Positions 1 to 18,390 of a DNA stretch of 64,000 nucleotides are shown here, piece by piece; position 1 is the first letter of the stretch, and every line of letters begins with the position of its first letter. A model generated the notes under the pieces. That model was given only the letters and a program-made list of their open reading frames with translations. It did not search any database and was not told the DNA's origin. The position numbers were made by a program, and so were the translations under genes. This DNA is from Desmodus rotundus (lineage: Eukaryota; Chordata; Mammalia; Chiroptera; Phyllostomidae), in assembly GCF_022682495.2 (NCBI RefSeq), contig NC_071398.1, positions 31,747,426 to 31,811,425 on the forward strand. Direction: 5' to 3'.

Positions 1-1451
1 ACCCCCTTTTCACCCCTATACAGGTGGCACTTAGGGCTGGACTTGCTGGTCCCAGCTGGCCCTATGTCCACGCTGTGGTCCCACAGTCATCCATGGCTTT
101 CTCTCTTCATGCACCTTCAGAAGTGGATTTCCTAGTGGGTGTGGTTGGTAGTATTCCATCCCCCCTTATCCCCCCACACTGGGTTCTGAAGAGTTTGCAG
201 ATTATGTGTCTGTCAGCCCAGAACAGAAGCTAGCACCCCAGGAATGCTGGCAGGAGAACCTGCGCACCAGTCAGCAGAGGGCCCCTGCCTGGGGGCCCAG
301 GAGCCAGGTTGCCTGTTTTGGACCCTCTGGTCTCTGCCTGTGACAGGATGTGGTCAGTATGTTAACACGTGCCTGTCTGGTTTACCCTCTGTAAACATCT
401 GCAGTAATACACGTCAGTCTGGTGGAAACAAACCTCTCTCTGTTATTGTCCTCCAAATGCAGAATTTAGGAAATATTACTTTTGAACTAATCGTGCTTTT
501 TACACATCACTCTGAGTGGTTCTAATTTGTAAACCTGACTGACTTTGTATCCATCTTCTTTCATTTTAAAATTCCGATGAAAAACTGCATATTTTTTTCT
601 TTAAAAACACAGGAACCAAACCCTGAGGACTTTGCCAACAGCAGGGCTGACTGAGCACGAGGGCAGCAGCAATGCAGAATGCAGGGCAGTCCGCGTTCAA
701 GCGTGTTAGCCCCGCTCTTGATGAGTGTTTCAGCTGAAAAGGAATAGTATGCATTAATTATTGTAAAGAGATGTCTTTAGGAGAAAATGATTTTGAAATT
801 CAGTTTAATTTCATTGTAATGCACTGCAAACAGGAAGGGAGTATGTGTGTTTAATTGGCTCTCGGGGGTAAGGCCTGGAAGCCGCATGCCTTTGTCACAG
901 GCCATTAGCGATACAGACTGCATAATGAGAGTGCGCAATCAGCTCACAGCTGCCGGCTCCTGCGGGGAGAGCATGATATTAAATAGAAATCAGGATAAAT
1001 TAAACTTAACCCTTTCCCTGGCCAGGCCCTCCTGCCATGTGAATTCTGGCCGGAGCTGGAGAAGAGCCGAGTTGGCCAGCTCCTCCTCAGTGGCCTCCCC
1101 ATGGCTAGGTGACAGGAGACAAGCCAGCCACTTCACTTCCAGCTACTCCAGCCCTCCCTGCCCTGTGTGTGTCTGCCTTCTTCCCCGCAGCCCAGTCCGC
1201 CAGGGAGAACATGTGGACAGCTCCGTACAAGCCCCCAGGGCTCTTGGCTACCTCTCAGGGAAGAAATCAAAGGCCTCCCCACAGACACTTCCCTGACAGC
1301 CAGACTCCTCACCCTCTGAGTTCCACCCAAGCCCCGCCACACCCTCAGAGAAGCAGGTGGGCACACACAGGCACTGGTGCCAGCCCAGGGCAAGGGGACA
1401 GGCGATTTTGGGACCCAGGCTCCCTCAGGGTTCCACAATGACCCTGCTGTC

Positions 1452-1655
1452 GGAGCAGAGGACATGGGGATAAGGACACTGACCTGAGGACATGGGTGGA
1501 GATGAGAACACAGGGTGCACATGAGAATACAGGGATGAGGACACAGGACAGCGCTAAGCACACAGAGAGGAGGACGTGGGATGGAGCTGAAGACACAGAG
1601 ATGAGAACACAGGACAGACACCAGATGGTGATAAGGACATGGGACAGAGCTGAGC
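1452..1655. repeat. Degenerate purine-rich minisatellite
   Basis: Repeated variants of 'gatgaggacacaggacag' of about 20-30 bp run head to tail, for example near 1495, 1535, 1565, 1600 and 1630. The plus strand is strongly purine-biased. The units have diverged. The region lies within the ACSF3 intron. Confidence 0.6.
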
Positions 1656-2580
1656 AATCACTGTGTCTCCTCCTGTGTTCTTGATGCTTTTACCCTGATA
1701 ACTGAATATGAGGAGACAAAAATGGCATCTCTGATTTATTTCAAAGGATATGCATCATACACTGTTGAATGTTGAAAAGTGAGATAGTAAACAGTAAACT
1801 GTATTTCCCTAATCTTAGATAGATACATGCGTAGAAGGTATGTAGGTAACTAGGAGAAAGAACCACAGGAAAATCACCAGAACATTACCAGGGTGTCTGG
1901 TGGTGTCTCTTCCCTTTTAATCCTATAGTGACCATGTGATATGATTTACAGAGACAAACATTAAAAGCTATTTATTTAAGAAAACAACTCACCGATAGAA
2001 CAGCAGAAGAGAGCGCCCTGATGTGGGCTGGCTGGGCTGCTGGAGGTTTGCAGCCTCTGTGGAGTGTGGATCTAAGGCATCGCTGTCGTCGTGAATGAGG
2101 GCCAGCCGTGCAGCCCAGGGAGTCGCCCACAGAGCCCAGCCAGCTTCAAGCAAAGACAACAGGCAGGCCCCGGAAAATAAGTGCGACTGGCGAAAAATGC
2201 AGGATATGTTTCACTTCCTGGTGATGAAAGAAAGAAGCATGGAAACAAAGACTGAATCCTTTCAATCAAATTGGCAAAGAGTCTTAAAAAGCTGGCACTC
2301 AATGCTGTCAGGCCAGAGCTTCCCATACACAGGTGGGCCTGGGTATCAAGAGTGTTCCCAGGAGTCTAATTAAAATAATCAAAGGTGGTCAAAAGTGGGT
2401 GTGTCAAGACATCTGTAGCAGAATTATTTATAATGTGAGAAGTTGGAGCCCCTTTCTCAGTGTTGGGGAGTGGTGTATAACTATGATCCGTCCAAACAGC
2501 AGAGTGATGTGAGACCTTAGTCGCCCATGTTCTCAAGAACAGCAACATGAGGGAGCCCTGTTGGTGTGGGTCGTGCACAC

Positions 2581-2652
2581 GTGTGTGGGGGTGCCACGTG
2601 GGGGGTGTCATGTGGGGGGTGCCGTGTGGGGGAGTGTTGTGTGGGGGGTGGG
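2581..2652 (+). repeat. G-rich tandem repeat, about 15-bp unit
   Basis: About five imperfect units of the type 'gtggggggtgccat' follow one another. Runs of five or six G occur every 15 bases or so, which could allow G-quadruplex formation on the sense strand of ACSF3. The quadruplex is inferred from spacing only. Confidence 0.65.
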
Positions 2653-3299
2653 CATGACTGGGCTTGTATGTGCCGAGCACAGAACACTGACTCTTATTCC
2701 CACTGAATGACTTTCACATCCTTCTCTGTTTTCTCTCTCAGTATTTCTTCAGTAAGTTTTGTACTCTTACAAACACAGATAAGTACAAAGCGCTTTTAAA
2801 TTTTGTACTGAAGTTTAAACTTTCTCACATTAAGAAGGCCTCAGAACAGTACTCAGAAGTGATGTTGCTCTGCTTACACCTTGCCAAGGCAGCTTACTCA
2901 TGGTTGCCTGAGCTCTGACACGTTTCTCCGTAAAGGAGACTTTTACTTTGACCAGTAAGTCATAGTTAGGGATTCAGCAGAGTGTTGAAAGACAGGGACC
3001 CCAGTGTCTCACGGTAGTGAGTGTGATAGCACAGGTAACTGCAGGTGGTCACAGCCTGCACCTGGCTGACCAAGAATGACCATTTTGTACACGAACCTCG
3101 CTTCTTCCTGGGAGGGAGGGTCACTGTTCCAAAGATACTGGGTGTCATCGGCTGTTCAGTCTGCAGCTGCCCTGGGCTTTCCCTGACTGCATGAAGCTGA
3201 GCCCTGCTGTGGCCTGCGTGGTCCCCTTTGCCGGGGGCACCTTTTGTGTGCAGATGCTGTTGTGGTAGCATAGTCCTGTCCAGCAGGCGGCTCCTTTGT

Positions 3300-3800
3300 G
3301 TGAGCTTCATTTTTTCATGTTGCTTAAAAATCCTTTGTTCCCTGTGGTCATAATTATCTTCTCCTGTATTTTCTTCTGAAACTTATCGGGCTTCGCTTTC
3401 ATGAAGTCCAGTCTTCAGTCCACCTGGATCTGGCTTTCATGTGGTGGGATGCAGCAGCATCATGGCACGCGTTGCCCTGCACAAACCGCCCTGTGTCCTG
3501 CCATGTGCTGCGCTGCACGCGCCCGCTCCTGGGCCTCCATGCTGTTCCTTTGGCGCTTTTTTTTCCTTTTTGCACTGGTCAGTCCCAGGGCTCCGGACAG
3601 AGGGTGAATGTTTTTGTTTTTGTTTTTCATAAAAGCTGGGCGTCTTGGCTGGAAGACACTGTTGGTTTCACCAGTTGTGGAAACAACCACCATTGTCCCC
3701 CCAGACTTGTTAGCTGTTTTTTTTTTGATATTGATCACCAGGTGCTCAATGACCACTGACACAGTCCACCCATCACCCCCGCAGCACTCTGTCATCAGTG
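3300..3800 (-). mobile_element. Decayed antisense L1 fragment
   Basis: The plus strand matches by eye the antisense of old mammalian L1, with phrases such as 'ttttcttctgaaactt' and 'catgaagtccagt'. It is strongly diverged. A related short piece with 'acagaattctgggttagaa' lies near 4190-4480. Boundaries are approximate. Confidence 0.4.
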
Positions 3801-6800
3801 GTTCGTGTGCAGCGTCTGTGGCATGAGGCCCTGCACATTTGCTCAGAGCTGGGCTGTGTGGGAACCATGGCTCGTTTCCCCAGGTTGGGAAGGCTTTGTC
3901 TGTTCATTTCCTATGTCCGCACCCCAACCAGCTCTGCAGCACAGGCACACGCTGCCACCCTCCCTCCTCGGAAGAACCCCTCTCCGGTGTCCTGCTGCCC
4001 TCAGCTGGGCTGTCACCTCCACATCAGTACACAGCTCACACCTGGCCCTCCATTGCTCCCAGCACCCCCTCCCCCCAGGCTAAACCTTCTGTCCCTGCAC
4101 CATGAATTCCTCCCTCCCTCCTCTTCAGTCCTCAGGTTGAGGCCCTCATCCGCAGGAGCCTCCTGAGAATGGATACATATCTGGCAGTGTCTTCATTCTA
4201 GTCGGGCTGGGTACAGAATTCTGGGTTAGAAATCATCCCTTTATTGGTTCCCAGCGTCCATGTTTGCTGCCAGCTGCAGCCATGTTACTCTTGGTGCTGC
4301 ATGACCTTCCCCTCCGTGGAGTCCTAGAGAATCCTCTTCATCCCCAGAGCCCTGAAGTTCGACAGACCATGCACCGTGGGTGCTCTGACTTCCTCCTCAT
4401 GCTGGCACTCTGGGAACCATGTCCTGTAGTTCTGGGAATTGTTTGGCTGATATTGTCCCCTCTGATGCCCAGCGACCTCTGGTGGCATAGAATGAGAAGG
4501 GTGTGTTGGGGCAGCTGAGCCCTAGGTGCTCACAGGCCCACCACTTCCTCCTGCCTGGTCACTCAACACTCTCTGTCCCCAGAGAGTGAGCTGCCACCAC
4601 GCTGCGAGGCTGGGCTCCACCTGCTTCTCACTTTCAGTCCATCCTTCTCTCCACCTCCTCCCCAAGGCTTCTGCCCGTGCCTTTGGTGTGAATCAGCATC
4701 CTGCTGCCTCTCTCCATGCCTTCACTGGGGTCCACTTTTTTGAGTCTACATAGTTCTTGACCACTAACTAGTTCATCTGCTTTCCAGCTTCCAATATTTT
4801 TGTTAAACATAATCTCCTTTCCTGTTCTCCCTGTTTAGAACTTTGTGCCTTAAAAAAGTAACTGTTGATTTTGTTCCAAAAGGGAGACAACTTGTGTTCA
4901 CCCTGCCATTTCTCCCTGGTAGTTTTCAGGAAAGATTTATGCTCCTGGAAGTTGTCGTGTCTTCATTTCCTTCTGGTATCATTCTCTGTCCCTCGGGAGT
5001 GGGTCAGGACAGCAGCTGCCCAAGTCTCCACGTGGCACACAGGTGGCAGCAGCTCCTCTCTTTCACCACAGACACCCATCTCTGGGTCCCGCAGGATAGC
5101 TGCACCACCACCCAGCCTATTGGGTGACCTGCAGACTGAGCCGAGATTCTGAGTGGACACACAAGGGGCCTCGGGGCAGAGCAGCCAGAGCTGACAGCCG
5201 TGGTCTCCAGCCCCCTCAGTATCTTCAAGGACCAGGAGCCCCAGTGCAGGATGCTCCATGGCCACCATAAGAGCATGCCTGAGTCTCCTCTACTTTGTTT
5301 CTTCACACTCCTGTCTGAGCTTTCTGCACAGCCAGGGACGCAGCATGTGGGGTGTCGGCTTGCCCCCATCCACAGCTCAGTATCCTTATCAGGACAGGGA
5401 CAGTACTCTTCCCGTGTCACTCCAGGGTCAGGACTCTCGCCCAGCCGGGAGTGCTTCATCCAAGGACCACACATGGGCAAGGCCAGGCCTACTGCCCATG
5501 GTTCACCCACACATCCAGAAAATTAGCCTCTGAATATTGGTACGTTTATTTTCAATTACAGATTAGGGCAGAGACACGAAATAGCATTGGTTTGGAGAGC
5601 AGTGCCCAAACCCTGCTGCATAGCCCTGTGCCCAAGTGCCATACAGTACCCTGTGTTGACCACTCTCTGAGTGCGGCCAGGCATCGGAGCTGGGAGGCAG
5701 GACACTGCTCATCAGCAGGAGACTGATCTCAGGATCAGTGCATTTTGATAAATGGGTGGTTAGAAAAAGTGAGAGTTGTTGATTCATTTAGGGTCTTTGT
5801 CTGAAGTTCCCCCTCAGCAGCATGACCCTCACCATGGGGCTGACCTCTGTCTGCTGCTCTGTTGAGACTGTGTTTGGCTTCCACGTTCTGGGCCTGGAGG
5901 ATAGGGCTGGAGCCCTAGAGGACATAGGGACGGTCCTCACCCTCACTGATGCTCATCCAATGAATCTGCACTGAGAAATCGGAAATCACAAACCACACAC
6001 GGAGAGCGGGCAGAACAAGCAGGGAGGCCCATTCAGATCATGGTGTGTGGAGGCCTCTCTGAGAAGGCGACAGCCAGGGGGAGGCAGGAGCACACTCCCA
6101 CTGCGTGTGCAAAGCAGGAAGGGATGTGATGTTGGTGCAGAGCTGGAGAAAGACTACACTGGAGAATTCCACCCTAGAGTCTCCCCTTAGCTTTGTGAGA
6201 TGCCAGGAGCCAGCAGGGCCCAGTGGGCCCGTCAGGAACTTGGGATTTCTTCTGTTGGCCTTGGAAAGTCTTCTCCTCTATGGCTAGAAAGGAATTCTGA
6301 AGCAGCCAGGGGGACAAGGATTCCAATGTGGGACAGCTAGTAGCTGTGTGGTGGTGGCCACCTTGAGGGTTGGTATGTGGCTTCCTGGCTGTCATGGCCC
6401 ACTGCATGTAGGCACATGCTCCAGGTGAAGAACTGCCACCCCTTAGGCCAAGTGAGTCCCAGGCATCCCCAGGACCTCCCCGAGGCAGGAATGGGGCAGG
6501 GCTGACCACCACCACTAGCTTTGGTGGAAAGACAAGCATCTTGATCCTGCTGCCATAGGAGTTTGGGCACAGCCTCTTACTGATGGGCAGCCACCACGTT
6601 CTCTCACACAAGCCTGGTGCCTCAAGAAGGACGCAGAGCTGGCACTGACGTCCTTCCCAGTCAGCTGCACTGGCCCTCTGGGTCTGCCCCCAGCGTGACT
6701 CAGTGGAACACACAACTCTAGTGCCGCCGCTGGGTCAAGTGGTGACCCTACCTGGTTGGTGTTCACCCAGGCAGGAGCACACACACACTGGGGCAGGGAG

Positions 6801-7249
6801 GCCATAGGGGCGTCAGCACTTCACTGAGGGAAGAGTTTACTCGAGTTGCCTGCACAGCCCTACTGGGAGAGCCATGGCTCCTGCGAAGCTGTGAACACGC
6901 CAGGGCCACAGGGCCTGACAGCACCTAGGGCAGTCCAAGGGGTGGGGGAGAGCTGGGCTGTCCCTCAGGATGGACAGAACAGTGTTCCCAGGAAGAGCAG
7001 TAACACCTAAGGAAGAGTCCCGGCCTGATCAGGGGTATCTAATTAGCATCCTGACAGGCTGTTTCCCACATTTGTGACATTTATTTCTCAGCCATAACTT
7101 TGGTTAGTACAAATTCTTCCTTTAAAAGATTATTGCTTAATTATGTGTTGCAGATGCTGCAAGTGACTTGCATAGGGGTGAGCCCATGGGGTGGGGAGTG
7201 CTCTCCTGGAGTTTCCAAAGGGGAATTTCTCCATAAACCAAGCAACAAT

Positions 7250-7650
7250 TTCTTAAAATTCTTTATTTTGAAATACTTACAGAGTCATAGGAGGGCACAA
7301 GTAATGTGCAGAGAGGTCTTTGTATCTTTGCCCAATTTCCCCAGATGGCAGTACCCATATAACTGGTGCATCACCAAAGCCAAGTCCTGGGCTCACTCAG
7401 GTCCCACTGCCCCACACACACTGGTGTGCACACAGGCAGGTGCGTATGTTCAGCTCCCGGCCCACTTATTCTGTGTGGGGAGCCACGTAACTACCACTGC
7501 TGCAATGAGAATGTTTCTGTCACACAGGGCTCCCTTGAGCTGCAGCTTGGTGGCATTGAGCCTGTTCCCCTCTGCCTGCTATCCCCAATCCCTGGCCACC
7601 ACCATTCTTTGTCTTTTAGGGACGTCATAAAAATGGAATCATATAAATAT
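7250..7650 (-). mobile_element. Antisense L1 3'-end fragment
   Basis: The sequence reads like the antisense of an old L1 3' region ('tttattttgaaatac', then the acagagtcatagg, cccaatttcccc and gacgtcataaaaatggaatc segments). Edges are approximate and the subfamily is not assigned. Confidence 0.45.
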
Positions 7651-10210
7651 GACCTTTGGGGATTGGCCTTTGTCCTCAGCACAGCTCCCTGGAGATCCAC
7701 ACCCGGGGGCTAGCCCCCACATCCCACAGTCAGGCCCATGGGGACATGGCTGCTCAGTAGATCTCAGTAGATCTCTTGTCTCAAGAGAGATTTGCAGCCC
7801 AGGCTATGGAGCAGGCCTGAGCCATCCAGTACTGGGGCCCACTGCCTGCAAACAGGGCCTTTATTTGCACCCAACCGGGCTTGACCCACATCTCATCAGA
7901 GGCAGGACTGGCCGTTGGCTTCAGGCCTGCCGCTGGTCTCCCCAGTGGGGTGGGTGAGGCCAGCAGTGGTGGTCACCCGCCCTCTGCGGGCTGGCCTGTC
8001 TCCGCCTCACAGGGCCTGCAGTGTCTCCTGTGGCTGGGGGCAGCCTCCACAGAAAGGCTGAGTTCCCTGCGTGCCTGTGCAAGACCTCCCAGTGCCCGGC
8101 CCAGGCCGCTGCTGGCGGCTCGTGGGCAAGGGCCCGGCAAGCACTGTCACTGCTTCATGTGCGTTTGGAGGTGCCACTCGTCAGTCAGGGCTGCTTCCGG
8201 CATGAAGGCCACGGCCCGGTATGGCCTCGCACCCTTCGTCCAGGTCTGTCCTGCCTCAGAGCACTGCAGAAATTCCCTGCCATGCTTCTTTTTTTTTTTA
8301 AGTCTGTCTGCCCTGGGCTCTTTAGGGGTTTAGAGACTTGCTTCGTTCCTTAGCTCCTTCTCTCCTGGACACTGCCCAGTGCAGGTGCTTTCATGGCCAC
8401 AGTGGGAGCCGAGGGAGGCACACCTTGTCCTGCTGCGCTGTGCACCCGGCTCTGTAGTGCTGGTGGGGGCAACTAGGGGTGACACTGCAAGCTCCACCAG
8501 TGGGTGCAGCACTCAGCAGACTCACTGTGCCAGAGAAGGCGCTGCAGGGGCCGGCTCTATGAACACACGGCTCCCACCCTTGCAGGCTGGCTTCCGTGCT
8601 GCATCATCCCCCCAATACCCTCAAAGGCTGAGGACCCCTTTTTCTGAAACCGCTTCGTCAGCACCACTGAGCACACATGTCACCGGCCTGTAGGCAGGCC
8701 TCGCCCTCAGAGAAAGATTGCCTGTGGGTCAGAGGATCTCTGGAGCTCTGCAGAGCACCACACTCCACTGGGATTTAGCCCCCATTTCAGACAACACCCA
8801 AGGAAATAATTGTGGAGGGGTATTCCAGGTCCCTGCTTTTCAGAGCATCAGGCAACCATGTGGGCCTTGCCTCTCGATTGAGCCTGCCCCCCAGGTACTT
8901 GCCTGATCATCCTGCCCCTCCCGTCCAACCAGGTCCCCAGGGTCTCCAGGCAGTACGAGGGTCCCCTGGAGAGGGATTCTACACTGGTATCCAGTGGACC
9001 CTGCACTCCACAGACCCTCCATTCTCACTCATCATCCCCCCACTCTCCCCTAGTGCCCTCACCCCAGAGAAGGAGAGTGCCCCAACCCACCTTCCTGGAG
9101 TCCAGCCATGCCTCTCCCTCTCTCTAGGGTCCCCTCAGAGCCAGAATTCCTTGACTCTCCACTTTCCCCAGCCCTTCATCCCACTGCCTCACCTCCTTCA
9201 GCGATGGCCCCATGACCTTTGCACTTCTGAAAGCAGTGGCAGCCCCCAGCCTTATCCTCTAGACCCCTCCTGAGTGCTCTACTCTGCCCCACAGACCTCA
9301 GGTTGGTCCCCTCCGCCTCTGCTCTGCTCCTCTCCCCAGTGAGCCACCAGCATGATGGTTGTGGGGAAGCTCCAGGAGCCCTGGGCTGGGTGGGCCTCAC
9401 ACTCTATCACTTGGCTGTGGCCATTCCCAAAGGACCCCAAGAGGTGGGGGTCCATGCCAGGTGCTTCCTAAAGACACTGACAAGCTGTCCGTGCAGCTTT
9501 CCCAGCGGCCAGGAGACCCAGCCCGAGTTCCAGAAGGGTCCTTATGAGACAGGCTTTCTCGGAACTGTTTTTGGCTCTTCAGTTCCTGCCCAGTGTTTTC
9601 CCTGGGTGACCACCATTGATCCTCCAGGTTTCATGCCCATCCTGTAATGTCCCCATGCATGTCTCTAGCCCAGCTCTCCCACAGGCCCTCAGTGTGCCCC
9701 GCCCATGAGGTGGGCCAAAGAGCTCAGACTGCTTCCTCTCTCACCTGTTGGTCCTGATCCAGTCCTGTCCTGCTCCCAGGTCTCCTTGCTCTGCCTGCTG
9801 TCCCACCCACCTTGTCTCCCAACTAGGCATGGCTGCAGCCACAAGCCAAGCACAGTTTCCACAGTGCAGTGGGAAGGAGCTTTGAGAGGCAAAGGCTGTC
9901 TTCTCTACCCTGGGCCAGGCCTTCCCATGGGCTCCAGGGCTCTCAGTGAAGACAGTGTCGGGGCACGTCCTGCGTTGTCCACCCCACCGTCCTCCTGGCT
10001 CCTCACAGCCTCACTCCTGCTCCCACGGGGGTTGCATGCACATGCCCCTCGCACACCGGGCCTCAGCCCCCCACCCCCACCTCTACTTCACATGCTGCTT
10101 CCCTTCCAGACCTCGATCCACAAGGCTGGGTACCCTGCCTCTGCATGTGGCCGGCCAGCAAACGCAGCCAGAACTCACTGTCTCAGGCCACAGAGCACAG
10201 CTCCTCACCT

Positions 10211-10590
10211 GGTGAGGGTGTTTTAAGGCTGCTGTAACCACTCACCACTAAGTGGGGGCTTCAAACACCAGGAATCTATCTCCCAGCACCACCCTCACCC
10301 CCCACTGGTTCTGGAAACCAGAAGTCTGAAATCCAGGTGTCGCAGGGCTGTGCTTCTCTGGGGGTTCTAGGGGAGGATCCTTCCTGTCTCTTCCAGCTCC
10401 TGGGGCTCCAGGTGTTCGGGCTTTGATGGTCACCAGCCTCTACCTCCACCCTTACCCGGCCTTCTCAGCTTCTGTGTGTGTCACGTCCCCCTCTGCCTCC
10501 CTCTTTTAAGGACGTATGTGATCACATGTGAGGCCTGCTGGGTAGTCCAGGATGGCCTGGACTACTGTCATCATTCAGATCCTTTTTGCC
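10211..10590. repeat. Old interspersed repeat
   Basis: It contains the widely seen mammalian repeat phrases 'ggctgctgtaaccactcacc', 'ctggaaaccagaagtctgaa' and 'ctaggggaggatccttcctg'. A related copy lies near 36240-36640. I recognise the repeat but cannot name the family with confidence. Confidence 0.5.
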
Positions 10591-12559
10591 TGACAAGGGT
10601 CCAAATAAGTGACTGGAGCTCTCCCTCTTGTGCGTCTTTCCTCACGTGTCACATAAATCTCCAGATCTCTCCATGATACAGCTTCTGTATGTTTCCATCA
10701 CCATCCCTACCACTCCAGTGCTTGACTCTCCTCAGGAGGAGATCCTAGTTCTCACTCCTCTTCACCAGGCTGGTGGCAAGAGACAGGTGCTGAAGGAAGC
10801 CGTCGTCCACCGAGAGCCAGTTGTGTAGGAAGGGGCACCTGGAGATGCCAGAGAACTGGGGTGTGAATGGGCTGAAGCAGGGGAGGCAGCAGGTGGAGCA
10901 CAGGAATATTGCAGGTGGGGAGCCACATCCATGCCCTGGATGTGTCAAGGGGAGACATGTCCGAGTGTGGGCACAGCGGCAGGGGGTTCTCCCCCTGACT
11001 TAAGCTGCATTAACACAGCAGGGCTGAGAGCGGTTCAAAGAGGGTGCAGGTAACATCGATGGAGGCCCCAAAGACACATCAGCCTTGGTATGGGCAGTGG
11101 AGAGGGGTGGTCTCCAGCAAGACCCAGGTCAGAGGCAGAGCCCAGGGCAGGCAGCAATGCCTTGCTCCACTGGGTCCCTGGACTTGTCAGGCCAGCGAGA
11201 TCGGGGTCAGGAAGCCCCTGGAGGGAACTGAATGCCGGCACAGCCTCACTCTGGGCAGTGGACAGATATGACGGACGTGAATGGACTGGGGCCACTCTCT
11301 GCATTTAAATGAGGGGCAGCTGGCAGTCAGGAAACTGGTGGAAGACCATGCATCTGTCCAGTGTGAAGAGCACACATCCAGAGCCAGGGCTGCATAGCTG
11401 CAATGGGAGAAAGGCTGCATAGGCCTTACGGACTTAGAGCAAACTGCGCCCTCCCCAGTCCCCACAGTCCACTCCTATCCCTTCACGCCTGTGCCTTCAG
11501 GCTGTCGCAGCGCCACCATGCAGCTTTCTGAAGCCTCTCGTTTCTTACCTTTCCTATCAGTGCAGGAGAGGGAACCACCACACTCGCTGCCCTGTGCTCT
11601 TGGAGCCCGGCCTTCCCGCTGCACTATAAATAAGCCAGCAGCCCATCCAAGCACACCCATCCATCTTGTTTAATAGACTGGAGAGCACCCTGCACCTCAG
11701 CAGGTCTCAAGGAATGGTAAAGTGATAGATGGCTCCTTCCTGTGTCAGACAGCATGATGTATAATGAAATATTTATGATTTATTTCAGCTAATAACCTAG
11801 CATAAAGTGTAGGGTGTGAGTGCAGACGGGTGAAACAGCACTGCTTGCAGAGGGCGGGATAGGAGTGTCCCCTTGTGCACATGCCACACATTCACACGTG
11901 TATACACTGACACACGTGCTCTCACACAGCCCACCTCACCACTCCCTCGATGCCCCAGGCTGGAGTGCAGATTTCCAGCTCCTTGTTGTCCTCCATCCCA
12001 CCCCCTCTCATGCTAGGTGGTGTCTGAGAAAGGACACTGGATCCTCAGGCAGTCAGCTGAAGATCAGGAAGGCCCTTTCCTCCTGTCGGAGACCCACGTG
12101 GCAGCTCATGTGGCCCAGGAGCACTCCATCAGGAGAGGGCCGACGGTGATACCCAGCCCCACCAGGGCCCTGCCTCAGCTAGAACCCCACAGCAGATGTA
12201 GGGAGGCAGCCAATTCTCTCGTTTCTTCTCTGCTCTTACAGACTTGAGACAGCTGGTAGGGCACTGGGTGGTGACAGCGCAGGCCCCAGCCATCCTGCCT
12301 TCATAGAACACAACCAGAGAGGTCCGTTCTGGTGTCCACATCACAGACTGAGGTCATGGCCATCAAGCTCTGTGCTTGCTGCCTTGTCCCAAAATTGCCC
12401 CATACATGGCCAGCGTACCAGTGGTATTGATGCTCACAGACACAGGGGCCCACTGCTCCCCACCCAGGTACACTCATCCTCTGTGCCTGTCCTTGCAGAC
12501 ATGGACTGAAACATGCTGAGCCCAGCATGCCTTCTGGTGACCAGAGCCCCTTTCCTCAG

Positions 12560-18145
<5,586 letters not shown>

Positions 18146-18390
18146 GTCAGCATCTGCTTTCAACCAGAACCTCCCAATTGAGTACAACAGAGTCTAGCCT
18201 GATGGGATGAGATCGCAGCAAGAGGCCTTCTCTGCCCTGTTTTTGTCCCACACCCACAGCCTTGTCTGACCTCTTGTGCCCTGAGGCTGCTGGGCAGGTC
18301 CCAGAGGGGTCCGGCTGTCACCCAGGGATGCAGGTCTTCAGAGAAAATTCAGTAAAGCTGCACAGAGAAAAGAATGCCTGTGCTGTGCTG
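18146..18390 (+). other. ACSF3: ACSF3 3' UTR (approximate end)
   Basis: This runs from the stop codon to just beyond the candidate poly(A) signal AGTAAA at 18351. The exact cleavage site cannot be set from sequence alone. Confidence 0.55.
18351..18356 (+). terminator. ACSF3: Candidate ACSF3 poly(A) signal (AGTAAA variant)
   Basis: AGTAAA is a known variant hexamer. It lies 206 bases after the stop and is followed about 20 bases later by a TG-rich stretch (gcctgtgctgtgctgtctg) like a downstream element. No AATAAA was seen nearby. Confidence 0.5.

Larger units (their letters stand above)
1..12559 (+). other. ACSF3: ACSF3 intron upstream of the third-last coding exon (partial)
   Basis: No ACSF3 coding sequence was recognised here. 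In particular, the conserved stretch that precedes the GDTAVF exon in mammals was not found in any frame, so the window seems to open inside a single large intron. It holds a purine-rich minisatellite (about 1452-1655), a G-rich tandem repeat (2581-2652), decayed antisense L1 pieces (about 3300-3800, 4190-4480 and 7250-7650), an old repeat (about 10211-10590) and two AT-rich islands that may be conserved (about 845-1015 and 11706-11812). The rest is GC-rich sequence with no feature I can name. Gene identity is inferred from the exons that follow. Confidence 0.75.

Noticed and set aside
1452..1655. Repeat array resembling CRISPR spacing
   Set aside because: The units are diverged and adjacent without unique spacers, and the genome is mammalian, so it is a minisatellite.
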